Part shown: piece after piece, positions 14,570 through 23,123 of the stretch
How the letters are laid out: every line of letters begins with the position of its first letter
Position numbering within the stretch: position 1 is the stretch's first letter
NCBI GenBank assembly: GCA_902770045.1
Contig: CACXRO010000032.1
Location: forward strand, 1 to 47,714
Direction of reading: 5' to 3'
Source: an uncultured bacterium
GTDB taxonomy: Bacteria; Verrucomicrobiota; Kiritimatiellia; RFP12; UBA1067
Length of the DNA stretch: 47,714 bases
The notes under the pieces: generated by a model
The model's input: the letters and a program-made list of their open reading frames with translations, nothing else
What the model was told of the DNA's origin: nothing
Database searches by the model: none
Translations under genes and position numbers: made by a program

Positions 14570-16692
14570 CTGCATTGGGCCCCAAGGGCCGGAACCTGGA
14601 CGATCTTGCCGTCGACGCGGGTGGCGGAGACGCGGGTGCCGTCGGAGAGGGCGAGGTTCTCGAAGGAGACCTCGCGCCAGGAATCTGGGCAGCCGCGGAA
14701 GAACTCGACCTTGCCGTTCACATCGTGCGCCATCATCTCGAGAACCGCCGCCGTCGCCGCACACTGGCCGTCCATCTGCATCACCGACTCGCCATGCGTC
14801 CACTTGGTGAAGCCGTCCCGCACCGAATTGTGGTGCGAGCCGTGGCCATCGTCGCAGAAGTGGTTCTCCCAGGCACGCAGCATCCCGACAGCGCCATCGG
14901 CGTTGCCGACGTGCAGCTCGAGGACTGCAGCCCACGGGACGCACCAGCCGGTCCAGTACGAAGTGCCCTTCTCGCGCCACTTGGCGTAGGTGCGGTCGAC
15001 GGCGGACTTCGCGGACGGGTCGGCGAGGTCAACGACGTCAAACGGGAAGAGCCCCGCCATGTGCGAGTGGTGGCGGTGAGACTCGGTGAGCTCCTGCTCG
15101 CCGAAGAGCCGGAACCCGAACGGCCCTTCGTTGTAGCGCGGCAGGCGCTTCATGACGTCGAGCCAGCGCGGATCGGGCTTTTCGCCGAGCGCCGCCGCGG
15201 CTTCCACGAGGTCGCGCGCGAGCCGGTGCGCCGCGGCAAGCTGGAACGATGGGTTGCGCCCCACCGAGCCCTTGGCGTGCGAGCCGCCCCACTCTGGCGA
15301 CGGACCGAGCGGCAGCGCGAGGCGGCCGCCATCCTCCACCATCATCGCAAGGTAGACGTTCATCGCGCCCTTCATGAAGTCGTAGGCGCTGTCGCGAAGA
15401 AAGTCGAGGTCGCGCGAATAGCGGTAGTAGCGCATCATCATCGCCGCCACCCAGGCGGTGGAGCCGTGGTCGATGGTGCCGGTCCAGAAGCCGCCGATAC
15501 ATACACCGCGGTCGTCCACCGAATGCGGCAGGGTGTAGCCGTCCTCGATGCCGACGAAACGGCGCGCGTTTTCCCTCAGCCGCGGCCGCCACGAAAGGAC
15601 CATCTTAAAGAGCGGCTTCAGGTGCGCGAAGTGTCCGCCGCGGTAGGCGGGCGAGTAGCATTCCTGCACGTTGATGTTGAAGTGGTAGTCGCCGTTCCAG
15701 GGAACGAGCCGGTCGTCCTCGAGCCACGGTCCCTGGAGCCCGGCGGGAACGCCGTCCGGGTCCGTCATCGCGCCGAAGCGGTACATGCCGTAGTCGAAGA
15801 TGCGCTGGATCTGCGCGTCAGGCACTTTCACGCGCGCGCCATCGGCCCAGAACTTCGCCCAGTGAGCAACGGATTCATTTTTCACTATTTCAAATGTCGG
15901 ATTCGGCCCGCCCCAAGCGAGGAAAGGACTTTCCCTTTGCGCGCGTTCCGTCCTTACGAACATTTCCTGCCCGGAGCGCCACCAGAAGACAGACACTGGT
16001 CTATCGGCAGGGAGATTCCACGAGAAGCCGCAGCTTTCCCCTGCGCCAAACGCGCCGGACTTGTCGTTGTACCATTTCTTGGCGTCGCCGAAGCCTATAG
16101 GCTCAAGTGCATTGCGTACATTTGGCATTTCCATGGCGGGTACGACATTAGCCCGGAACTGCACACCGTTGGGAAACTTTACAGAAAAAAGTCCGCCGCC
16201 CCATCTGCACATCGCAGCCTCGAGCCGCTTGGTCTCGCCCTCATGAACGAAGTCGATCCACGCCGTTCCTGTGAACGGATCGAGCTCGCCGCGCGTCAGC
16301 GTGGCGCCTGGGATCTTCAGGACGACGCGTCCAAGCGGCAGCATGTACGGGTTGCGCGGCTGGTCTTTCGGGGTCTCCTTCTTGAAGAGCGCCATGAGCC
16401 GCTCGGTGTCGCCGCTTTCGACTGCGGCGACGATGTTGGTGTAGCTCTGCTCGGCGGTCCACGCGTATCCGCCGCGGTGGTCCCAGAGGTCGGCGCGGCC
16501 GATAGTGAGGCGGATCTCGTCGCCGCCGCCCCAGACGAGGACGCCGGTGACGCCGTCGGAGAACGCCATCCCCTCGTGGCAGCTGCCGAGCCGCGGGAAC
16601 TCCCACTCAACCGGCGCCGCCGTCAACTGCAGAGCAACAGCCAGCGCGAGAACCGCGCCGGCTACAATGACATGACCGTGAAACTGTTTCAT
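14566..16692 (-). CDS. secreted GH95-like glycosidase (alpha-L-fucosidase family fold)
   Basis: 708 residues with a signal peptide (about 1-26). The central (alpha/alpha)6 barrel carries the family signature PWNGDYHFNINVQECYSPA (331-349; classic GH95 has NINTEMNYWPA), SPEWGGS (465-471) and ESHRHHSHMAGLFP (537-550). GH95 enzymes remove fucose or galactose from glycans, including mucin and milk sugars. The active-site loop differs from AfcA, so substrate is not certain. It heads the operon with the methyltransferase, M50 protease, hypothetical and ung genes. The -10 lies only 7 nt before the ATG, so the mRNA may be leaderless. Confidence 0.82.
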   Translation of the reverse strand: MKQFHGHVIVAGAVLALAVALQLTAAPVEWEFPRLGSCHEGMAFSDGVTGVLVWGGGDEIRLTIGRADLWDHRGGYAWTAEQSYTNIVAAVESGDTERLMALFKKETPKDQPRNPYMLPLGRVVLKIPGATLTRGELDPFTGTAWIDFVHEGETKRLEAAMCRWGGGLFSVKFPNGVQFRANVVPAMEMPNVRNALEPIGFGDAKKWYNDKSGAFGAGESCGFSWNLPADRPVSVFWWRSGQEMFVRTERAQRESPFLAWGGPNPTFEIVKNESVAHWAKFWADGARVKVPDAQIQRIFDYGMYRFGAMTDPDGVPAGLQGPWLEDDRLVPWNGDYHFNINVQECYSPAYRGGHFAHLKPLFKMVLSWRPRLRENARRFVGIEDGYTLPHSVDDRGVCIGGFWTGTIDHGSTAWVAAMMMRYYRYSRDLDFLRDSAYDFMKGAMNVYLAMMVEDGGRLALPLGPSPEWGGSHAKGSVGRNPSFQLAAAHRLARDLVEAAAALGEKPDPRWLDVMKRLPRYNEGPFGFRLFGEQELTESHRHHSHMAGLFPFDVVDLADPSAKSAVDRTYAKWREKGTSYWTGWCVPWAAVLELHVGNADGAVGMLRAWENHFCDDGHGSHHNSVRDGFTKWTHGESVMQMDGQCAATAAVLEMMAHDVNGKVEFFRGCPDSWREVSFENLALSDGTRVSATRVDGKIVQVPALGAQCR

Positions 16693-16694
16693 GA

Positions 16695-16717
16695 CGCGAA
16701 TTATACCATAATTCGCG
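16695..16717 (-). promoter_or_regulatory. promoter inside a perfect palindrome, likely operator
   Basis: CGCGAATTAT and ATAATTCGCG are exact complements around a 3-nt centre (23 bp). On the minus strand this contains TGGTATAAT, an extended -10 (16700-16705). The start codon of the GH95-like gene is at 16692, so transcription would begin at or next to the ATG. The dyad covering the -10 suggests binding by a dimeric regulator. No T-run follows, so it is not a terminator. Confidence 0.6.
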
Positions 16718-16729
16718 GAGCGTGGAGAA

Positions 16730-17005
16730 TCAGGTGCCGAAGTCCGGCATCGGCGGCGCCGGCAGGCTAAACGCGGCGTTGACCAGCTTGCCGAGGTCGT
16801 CGTCGCGGGAGAGCGCGTCGGCGGAGATTTCCGCAGTCGGCTCGGCGGAGGAGAGGGCATCCAAACCCTTCCCCACGGTTAGGTTGGCCGCGGTGCGAGA
16901 TGCCTTGGGCGACTCTTCTGCCGCACCGCCGACACCGCCGATGCCCTGCATATCGGGCCTCACGCCGATGTTGCCGTTAAAGTTGCTGTTAAGATTGATG
17001 TCCAT
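16730..17005 (-). CDS. small unknown protein at the end of the T3SS operon
   Basis: 91 residues from the ATG at 17005, which has an AGGGGAAAC ribosome-binding region. The sequence starts with a polar stretch (MDINLNSNFNGN), has a Gly-rich patch (GIGGVGG), an acidic centre and a conserved-looking end (LGKLVNAAFSLPAPPMPDFG). I do not recognise it. No signal peptide or membrane segment. It lies 58 nt after the ECF sigma gene, last in the T3SS transcript. A small secreted substrate, a sigma-factor partner (anti-sigma) or an early T3SS substrate are all possible. Confidence 0.6.
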   Translation of the reverse strand: MDINLNSNFNGNIGVRPDMQGIGGVGGAAEESPKASRTAANLTVGKGLDALSSAEPTAEISADALSRDDDLGKLVNAAFSLPAPPMPDFGT

Positions 17006-17063
17006 TTTGTTTCCCCTTTGTGTGGTACTTTGTGGTTCCGCCTTGTCTACACACAATGTACCG

Positions 17064-17612
17064 TTAGGTTACACGTAAATCTGCAAGAATTTCACGCAGC
17101 TTGGACTTTGCCCGGAAAATGCGCACTTTTACGAGATTTTCGCTCACTCCGGTCTGATTTGCGATGTCGCGGATCGACATTTCGCCGATTTGGAAGAGCG
17201 TATATGCCTCGCGCAGGATGGGTGGAAGCTTCGCAAACGCCTCGGTCAGGCGTTGACGGAGGTATTCGGAGTCGGAACCCGACTGTTGGTTGTCGGTCGT
17301 CGAGAGCCGCGTGGCCAGGCTCTCCCCGTCTGCGCTGGCTCCGCCCTGCTCGCCCTCGTCCGCGTCGCGGATCTCGCCGACGAACGTAAGCCGGGCATTG
17401 TCGCGGGCGAGGTTCTTGCGCAGGTTGCGCGCGATGGTGAATGCAAGCCCGGAGACGTCGCTATCGCTGTTCCGGAGGTCGTCCCGCATCTTCCACAACT
17501 TGAGGAAGGTGCTCTGCACGAGGTCGCATGCCTCGTGGTAGGAGCTGCCGCTGGCGACGAGCCAGTTCGTCAGCCTGGGGGCGATTGTCTTGTATAGTTC
17601 TTCGATGTTCAT
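17064..17612 (-). CDS. ECF sigma factor coupled to the T3SS operon
   Basis: 182 residues with both ECF domains: sigma region 2 (HEACDLVQSTFLKLWKMRDD and AFTIARNLRKNLARD) and region 4 helix-turn-helix (LPPILREAYTLFQIGEMS, DIANQTGVSENLVKVRIFRA). It directs RNA polymerase to a dedicated promoter set. The start at 17612 overlaps the sctU stop as ATGA, so its translation is tied to the export gate. That arrangement suggests it controls T3SS or effector genes, as HrpL does in plant pathogens, though by different wiring. No anti-sigma gene is recognisable. Confidence 0.92.
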   Translation of the reverse strand: MNIEELYKTIAPRLTNWLVASGSSYHEACDLVQSTFLKLWKMRDDLRNSDSDVSGLAFTIARNLRKNLARDNARLTFVGEIRDADEGEQGGASADGESLATRLSTTDNQQSGSDSEYLRQRLTEAFAKLPPILREAYTLFQIGEMSIRDIANQTGVSENLVKVRIFRAKSKLREILADLRVT

Positions 17613-18709
17613 AAGTCCTCCAGCGTAACGGAGTCGAGTTCCTCCTCCTCCTTGCGGGCATCCTGGATCTGCTTGGCCCACTTAAGCACCTCGGCCACCG
17701 GCTCGATCAGGGAATCGGGAATGAAGTCCTCCACCGCGCCCTTGGCGTAGAGGGCGCGCGCGAGGGGGCGGTCCTCCATCACCGGGATGCCCTCGGCAAG
17801 GGCGGTCTCGCGGATGATCTTCGCGACCTTGCCGGCGCCGATGGCGCAGATGCGCGGCAGCGGCGACTCCTCGGCGGCATAGCGGATGCCGACGGCGAGG
17901 TGCGTCGGGTTGGTGACGACGACGCTCGCCTTCTTCGCCGCCTTCGCTGGATCCTGCCCGTTCATGATCTCGTCGCGGAAGCGGCGCTGCTCCTGCTTGA
18001 TCTCCTGCGAGCCCTCCATCTCCTTGTACTCGCGCTTCACCTCGTCCTTCGTCATCATCATCTGCTTGGTGAAGTTGCGCCCCTGGAAGAGCCGGTCGAC
18101 GACGGCGATCACGATGTAGCCGAAGGCGGTGTAGACGGCAAGGCGCTTGAGCATCAGCTTGAGGCAGGGGAAGACGTCGTCCACGGTGCCGTAGCACATC
18201 GTGAGCAGCTCGGGTACGCTCGCCCAGATGATCTTGTAGACGAGGTAGCCGAGGAAGCACACCTTGACGACGTTCTTGAGGAACTCAAAGAGGTTCTTCA
18301 CCGAGAAGATCTTCTTCGCGCCCTCGACCGGATTGAGCTTCTCCATCTTGGGGAGAATCGGGTCGAGGGTAAAGAGGAAGCCGATCTGCGCGACGTTGCC
18401 GACGATGCCGATAATGGCCGCCACGAGCACGAAGATGAACGAGTGCTTCAGAATGTAGATAATAGTGAGCTTGGACGACTCCATCACGTCGCCGACGCCG
18501 TTGTGCTCGATGCCGCCGCCGAGGAACCGGAGGAGCTGCTCCATGTCCTCCATGAGCGCGACGCCCATCCAGGCGAGGAGCGCGAAGAGGACGACGAGGA
18601 TGGCCGTGGAGATGATGTCCTTCGAGGTGCAGACCTGGCCCTTCTGCCGCGCGTCGCGCAGCTTCTTGGGCGTAGGCAGCTCGGTCTTCTCTCCAGCGCT
18701 TTCAGCCAT
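17609..18709 (-). CDS. sctU: T3SS export-switch protein SctU
   Basis: 366 residues. Four membrane helices in the first 210 residues, then a cytoplasmic domain with the self-cleaving NPTH motif at 267-270 (Asn-Pro cleavage). SctU/FlhB switches the apparatus from early to late substrates and is part of the export gate. The N-terminus KTELPTPKKLRDARQKGQV is the family signature. It precedes the ECF sigma gene with an ATGA overlap and follows sctT across an octamer-repeat spacer. Confidence 0.97.
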   Translation of the reverse strand: MAESAGEKTELPTPKKLRDARQKGQVCTSKDIISTAILVVLFALLAWMGVALMEDMEQLLRFLGGGIEHNGVGDVMESSKLTIIYILKHSFIFVLVAAIIGIVGNVAQIGFLFTLDPILPKMEKLNPVEGAKKIFSVKNLFEFLKNVVKVCFLGYLVYKIIWASVPELLTMCYGTVDDVFPCLKLMLKRLAVYTAFGYIVIAVVDRLFQGRNFTKQMMMTKDEVKREYKEMEGSQEIKQEQRRFRDEIMNGQDPAKAAKKASVVVTNPTHLAVGIRYAAEESPLPRICAIGAGKVAKIIRETALAEGIPVMEDRPLARALYAKGAVEDFIPDSLIEPVAEVLKWAKQIQDARKEEEELDSVTLEDL

Positions 18710-18741
18710 GGCTAACTACCCAACCACCTAACCACCTAACA
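18710..18741. repeat. octamer repeat at the sctT-sctU junction
   Basis: About four imperfect 8-bp units (minus strand GTTAGGTG type). They fill the spacer up to the sctU ATG and also encode the last residues (Leu-Gly-Gly) and the stop codon of sctT. Confidence 0.8.
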
Positions 18742-19516
18742 ATTTGAGCGCCGGGGCGAGGATCGCGCTCTCCTTGGTGTACATCAGCATGTCCATGATG
18801 AACGGCAGGTACACGACGAGCATGGCGATGCCGAGCGCGGACTTGACCGGCATCGACAGGAAGAACACGTTGAGCTGCGGGGCGGTGCGGTTGACGAGCC
18901 CCAGTCCCAGCGTCGCGAGGAACATCACGATGATCACCGGCGCGGAGATGACCACGGTCGTCCGCAACATCCCATCCACGTAGCCGAGGATCCGCACCGG
19001 CGCGTCACTGGAGAACGACGGGAAGACCGCCCCCTCCGGAAACACCGGCCAGATGGAGAAGCTGGCGTAAAGCGCGCCGAGGAACACCAGCACCGCGCCG
19101 CTCACGAAGAAAAGCGTGCTGACGATCTGGGTGAAGAATATCGCCGTCGTCGAGACCTGCGCGCCGGAAAGCGGGGAGTACACCTCGCCCATCGTCGAGC
19201 CGCGCTGGTTGTCGATGAAGTTTCCGATGTTCTCCACGATCCAGAACGGAACCGCCGCGAAGAACCCGAGGAGGAAGCCGATGAACGCCTCCTTGACTGC
19301 GAGCAGCGCGAACATGCCGACGTTCGGCTCGCCCGGCGGCATGCCGGCCTTGATGAACGGGATCACCAGGCAGGAGAACCCGAGCACCGCCGCCCTCCTG
19401 GCGACGCCCGGGATCATGCTGTCCGCCAGCGCTGGGCAGATGGCGAACGCCCCGCCGATCCTCGCCATTCCCAGGACCGCAGCAAGAATCCAGCGATGGA
19501 ATTCAATGTAGGGCAT
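18728..19516 (-). CDS. sctT: T3SS export gate protein SctT
   Basis: 262 residues and about six to seven membrane helices, as in SctT/FliR. Recognisable segments are RIGGAFAICPAL, FWIVENIGNFIDNQRGSTMGE, which is the family core, and LGLVNRTAPQLNVFFLSMPVK near the C-terminus. SctT joins SctR and SctS in the helical export gate under the needle. The start at 19516 shares a base with the sctS stop (TGATG). Its final codons come from the octamer repeat. Confidence 0.96.
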   Translation of the reverse strand: MPYIEFHRWILAAVLGMARIGGAFAICPALADSMIPGVARRAAVLGFSCLVIPFIKAGMPPGEPNVGMFALLAVKEAFIGFLLGFFAAVPFWIVENIGNFIDNQRGSTMGEVYSPLSGAQVSTTAIFFTQIVSTLFFVSGAVLVFLGALYASFSIWPVFPEGAVFPSFSSDAPVRILGYVDGMLRTTVVISAPVIIVMFLATLGLGLVNRTAPQLNVFFLSMPVKSALGIAMLVVYLPFIMDMLMYTKESAILAPALKLLGG

Positions 19517-19782
19517 CACCTCAGCAGCGCGAAGTGCGTGAAGATGTCCTGGGTGTAGAGGAGAAGCGTGGAGCCGATCCACGACGCGCAGACGAGGAGT
19601 GTCAGCGAAATCGCGATCAGCTTGACCGCGAAGCCGAGGGTCTGCTCCTGGATCTGGGTGAGCGCCTGGAGGAGCGAGACGAGGACGCCGATCACCGTCG
19701 CCACCAGGATCGGGATAAGCGAGAGCCTGAGGACAATCAGGAGGCAGGTCTGCGCATAGTCGAGAAGCTCGGCCTTGCTCAT
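19516..19782 (-). CDS. sctS: T3SS export gate protein SctS
   Basis: 88 residues and two membrane hairpin helices, standard for SctS/FliQ. QIQEQTLGFAVKLIAI is the conserved loop between them. It wraps around the SctR/SctT cone in the export gate. The ATG at 19782 overlaps the sctR stop (ATGA), which decides the start; the frame is open upstream but without homologous sequence. Confidence 0.96.
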   Translation of the reverse strand: MSKAELLDYAQTCLLIVLRLSLIPILVATVIGVLVSLLQALTQIQEQTLGFAVKLIAISLTLLVCASWIGSTLLLYTQDIFTHFALLR

Positions 19783-20483
19783 ATCACGTACCCCCGGATA
19801 AGCCCCTGGATGAGCAGGGTCCAGCCGTTCACCATCACGAAGAGAAGCAGCTTGAACGGCAGCGAGATCGTCACCGGCGAGACCATCATCATGCCCATCG
19901 CGAGGAGGATGTTCGACACGATGATGTCTATCGCGATGAACGGCAGGTAGACGAGGAAGCCGATCTGGAACGCCTTGGTGAGCTCCGAGACGCAGAAGGA
20001 CGGGATCAGGATGCAGAAGCTCTCGGGGTCGACATTCGCCGGCACGTCGGGGTCCTTGGCCCACAGGCGCTCGGCCGTGTTGACGAAGAACGCCCGCTCG
20101 CGGTCGGAGGTGTGCTCGGAGAGCCAGGTGCGGAAAGGCTCGGCGCCCTTGGCGAGGTCCGATGTGGAGAGCCCCAGGTCGAACGACGGAGCCGCGCCGC
20201 CAGCCGCACCCTTGGCCTGGAGCTGGGCAGCCGCAGCCTTCTGGCTTTCCGCCAGGATCCCCCACGATTCGCTGGCGACCGGCGCTATGATGTAGAACGT
20301 CAGGATCAGCGCCAGCGCGTTGAGCACCATGTTCGGCGGAATGGACTGGATTCCGAGCGCGTTGCGGATAAGCGACATCACGACGACGATCTTCAGGTAG
20401 CTCGTGGCCACCATCGCGACAAATGGCAGGAGCGAAAGCCCCACCATGACGATTATCAGCGTAAATGGATTTGTCTGGAACAT
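19779..20483 (-). CDS. sctR: T3SS export gate protein SctR
   Basis: 234 residues. SctR/FliP signatures: TSYLKIVVVMSLIRNALG near the start, PPNMVLNALALILTFYI, a long periplasmic loop (about 75-150), then ILIPSFCVSELTKAFQIGF and AMGMMMVSPVTISLPFKLLLF. Five SctR copies form the core of the export gate. It overlaps sctS by 4 nt. Its start is preceded not by normal spacer but by 62 nt of heptamer repeat, with no clear ribosome-binding site. Confidence 0.97.
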   Translation of the reverse strand: MFQTNPFTLIIVMVGLSLLPFVAMVATSYLKIVVVMSLIRNALGIQSIPPNMVLNALALILTFYIIAPVASESWGILAESQKAAAAQLQAKGAAGGAAPSFDLGLSTSDLAKGAEPFRTWLSEHTSDRERAFFVNTAERLWAKDPDVPANVDPESFCILIPSFCVSELTKAFQIGFLVYLPFIAIDIIVSNILLAMGMMMVSPVTISLPFKLLLFVMVNGWTLLIQGLIRGYVI

Positions 20484-20548
20484 AGGTTATTTGTTGTTCG
20501 TTGTTCGTTGTTCGTGGTTCGTGATTCGTGGTTCGTGGTTCGTGGTTA
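20484..20548. repeat. heptamer repeat filling the sctQ-sctR spacer
   Basis: About nine units of 7 bp on the minus strand, first AACCACG, then AACAACG. The array starts on the sctQ stop codon itself (TAA of TAACCACG) and ends 1 nt before the sctR ATG. Confidence 0.9.
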
Positions 20549-21421
20549 GGGGCGAGGACCAACTGCCTCCACGACGAAGGCGCTCTGTCCGGCGAGCTTG
20601 TCGAGACTCCCTTCGGCAAGCGTCTTGCCGGAGGACACGAGGCGAAGCTGCGACGGCTTCGCGTCCGCCTCCTCAACCGGGCTCTCGGCGCGGTCGAAGA
20701 GCTCGCCCAGCGAGATTGTCCGCGGCGCGGCGTCGACTACGCGCAGCCGCCCGTCGTCGGAAAACGGCGCAACGCCGTTCTCGTCCACGAGGAAGCGTCC
20801 GTCGACGACCAGCCGCGGCGGAACCGTCCCGACTTCAGGCAGCAGGAGCGCGTCGCCGACGGCAATCGAAGCGATGTCGGCGGCGGAAAGCACGAACGAA
20901 GCGACCTCGGTCTCGCACGGCAGCTGCTCCTCGCGGACCGACTGGTGGGCGGTGTCGACAAAGCGGAGCTGGCCGAGGGCCGCCTCGACGACTGGCGAGC
21001 GCGTCAGGCCAAAGACCACGTCCTCGACCTGCATGAAGAAGGTACGCTCGTCCGGTCCTTCGGACGCGAGCCCCTCCACCTTGAGCTGACGGCGAACCGC
21101 GTTCTCGACGAGCTGCAGCAGCGCGCCGCACTCCTTCTCCACGAGAGCGAGGAGAATCGGCTCGGGTACCTCCGCGCGCGTGGCCCACAGCGCGTGCAGG
21201 TCGGCGAAGCGCGGCGAATCGGCTATCGACAGCAAATGGCGCTCTCCGTCCAGAAGCACCGCAAGGTCAAGCGACTCGCCGGGGCGCACCTCGGCCGCGC
21301 GAAGCGTGGCGGAGGCGTCGCCAAGGCGGCACGGCATTGCCCACGCCGGCGAGTCCAGCAACGACTCCGGCGCGGCGTTCGCCCATTTCGGCAGCGCGGA
21401 GAGAATCTCAAGCGGTTTCAT
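20546..21421 (-). CDS. sctQ: T3SS cytoplasmic sorting-platform protein SctQ
   Basis: 291 residues. The C-terminal SPOA (FliM/FliN) domain is visible at about 178-232 (ADIASIAVGDALLLPEVG, then LVVDGRFLVDENG). SctQ forms the pods of the sorting platform and binds SctK and SctL. The N-terminal half is divergent, as usual. A methionine at residue 130 could be an internal start for a short SctQ-C product, known in Yersinia, but no ribosome-binding site is obvious. The start overlaps the sctP end by 14 nt. Confidence 0.88.
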   Translation of the reverse strand: MKPLEILSALPKWANAAPESLLDSPAWAMPCRLGDASATLRAAEVRPGESLDLAVLLDGERHLLSIADSPRFADLHALWATRAEVPEPILLALVEKECGALLQLVENAVRRQLKVEGLASEGPDERTFFMQVEDVVFGLTRSPVVEAALGQLRFVDTAHQSVREEQLPCETEVASFVLSAADIASIAVGDALLLPEVGTVPPRLVVDGRFLVDENGVAPFSDDGRLRVVDAAPRTISLGELFDRAESPVEEADAKPSQLRLVSSGKTLAEGSLDKLAGQSAFVVEAVGPRP

Positions 21422-23123
21422 TGGCTTTCCCCTTCCTCTGTACGACAGCAACGGCTACACGGTGGAACGTGGACACATGCTCTGCCAGCGCGGTCTCAAG
21501 GCGCGGCAGGGCGGCGGCGGCGAGGCGCTCGGCGTCCGGCGTCGCCGGCGCAATGGCAACGGACAGCTCGCCGCTCTTCGCGGTCACCGAAATCTCCGAG
21601 CCGTCCAGCACGGTCGGCTTGAGGACGATGCGCACGTTGCCGTCGCCGTGCGCGAGCGCTGGCGTCACCTCGATCTGCGCCGCGACGGCCTCCACGATCC
21701 TGTCGACCGTCTCCACAATGACCTCGGTGCGTGCCGTCGCGGCGGCGGCCGCCGCGACTTCCGGCGCAACCGGCGCAGAGACGACGTCTGCCGCGGGAAC
21801 GGCAGCGGCGGGAGCAGACTGGGTCGCCGCGGCAATGTCCTCGTTGTCGACCGCGGCGTTCTTGCCAGCGCCAGACTCGACGATTCGGTCAAGCGCAGGC
21901 TCTGCCGGCCTGTCAGCGGGAACTTCGCGAACATCGCGCGGCGTCTGCGTTTCGCCCGCCACCTGGTTCGCCACTGGCATCTCTCTGGAAGGCGTCTGCG
22001 GCGCTGGGGTTGACGGCGACTCGGCTACGGCCGGACGTTCGGACACCTGCGGCACCTCCGCCGCAACCGGATTCTCGATGACTACTGGCTTCTCAGCTGC
22101 AATTGGCTTCTCAACTACAGCAGGAATATCAGCAGCCACAGGCTCCTCAACCGCAATCGGCGTTTCGGCAACGACTGGCTTCTCGACTACTACCTGTTTT
22201 CCGGCAACGACCGGCTGCTCAACGACTATCTGCTTCTCCGCAACCACAGAACGATTGACCATCTGCGGAGCTTCAGCCACCTCCAACTTCTCGACAACAA
22301 TTGGCTTCTCAGCAATTGTAGGCACCTTAGCAACCACAGCCTTATCAACCGCAATCGGCATTTCGGCGACGACTGGCTTCTCGACTATTACCTGCCGCTC
22401 GACGGCTACCGGCTTTTCAACGACAATTGGATTCTCGACCTGAACTGGCTTCTCGGCAACAATCGGCGTTTCAGCAATAACAAACTTCTTGGATGCAATC
22501 GGCATTCCGATAATGACAGGCTTCTCGACTACTACCTGATTCTCAGCGGCTACCGACTTCTCGATGACAATTGGCTTCTCAGACTGAACTGGCTTCTCGG
22601 CAACAACTGGGCGATTGACCGTCTGCGGAGTCTTGACAATAACCGGATTCTCGACTACAATTGGCTTCTCGACTACTACCTGTTTCTCGGCGACGACCGG
22701 CTGCTCAACGACTATTTGCTTCTCAACAACAACAGGACTATCGACCATCTGAGGAACTTCAGCCACAGCAGGCTTCTCGGCCGCAATCGGCTGCTCGAAA
22801 ACAACTGGCTTCTCAGTAGCAATCTGCCCCTCGGCAACGACTGGCGCGGCGGACTGCGCGGCAAATGCGTTGCGGAAGACACGAAGCGGGTGTTCTTTCG
22901 GCGAGGGTTGCGCGCTCGCCGCCATTGCAGCCGCGAAGCGCTGGACGGCGGCGGCGGCTGGCTCCGCAGTCGGCTTCTGGGAAATTGACTCGTCCTGCGG
23001 AGCAGTCTGCGCCGCAAGCGCCTCCGGCAGCGTCAGCGGCGCGAGCCCCGACGCGTCGTCCAGCGTCACCAGGAACGGCGACGCCCCAAAGCCCAGGTCA
23101 AATGTTATTGCTCCCACTGTCAT
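21408..23123 (-). CDS. sctP: T3SS needle-length regulator SctP with long hexapeptide ruler
   Basis: 571 residues. SctP/FliK proteins measure needle length and trigger the substrate switch. Residues 1-94 form the secreted N-terminus. Residues 95-370 are 46 tandem hexapeptides of the type VVEKPV (ruler). After a linker, about 500-571 form a T3S4-like switch domain (GNVRIVLKP, GELSVAIAP, ALPRLETALAEH). The assignment rests on position between sctO and sctQ, architecture and the C-terminal domain. Start at 23123 by ATGA overlap with sctO. Much longer than Yersinia YscP-type minima, and with an unusually regular repeat. Confidence 0.85.
   Translation of the reverse strand: MTVGAITFDLGFGASPFLVTLDDASGLAPLTLPEALAAQTAPQDESISQKPTAEPAAAAVQRFAAAMAASAQPSPKEHPLRVFRNAFAAQSAAPVVAEGQIATEKPVVFEQPIAAEKPAVAEVPQMVDSPVVVEKQIVVEQPVVAEKQVVVEKPIVVENPVIVKTPQTVNRPVVAEKPVQSEKPIVIEKSVAAENQVVVEKPVIIGMPIASKKFVIAETPIVAEKPVQVENPIVVEKPVAVERQVIVEKPVVAEMPIAVDKAVVAKVPTIAEKPIVVEKLEVAEAPQMVNRSVVAEKQIVVEQPVVAGKQVVVEKPVVAETPIAVEEPVAADIPAVVEKPIAAEKPVVIENPVAAEVPQVSERPAVAESPSTPAPQTPSREMPVANQVAGETQTPRDVREVPADRPAEPALDRIVESGAGKNAAVDNEDIAAATQSAPAAAVPAADVVSAPVAPEVAAAAAATARTEVIVETVDRIVEAVAAQIEVTPALAHGDGNVRIVLKPTVLDGSEISVTAKSGELSVAIAPATPDAERLAAAALPRLETALAEHVSTFHRVAVAVVQRKGKANETA
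22014..22841. repeat. 46 x 18-bp coding repeat in sctP
   Basis: Tandem 18-bp units encoding hexapeptides such as VVVEKP, IVVEQP, VAAEVP and QMVNRS. Units 5-11 and 32-38 are near copies of each other (QMV.., VV.EKQ, IVVEQP, VVA.KQ, VVVEKP), pointing to a segmental duplication. Confidence 0.9.

Noticed and set aside
17019..17039. HrpL-box-like GGAACC and CCACACA before the 91-residue gene
   Set aside because: The two half-sites are only 8 nt apart instead of the 15-16 nt needed by an ECF promoter. The match is probably chance.
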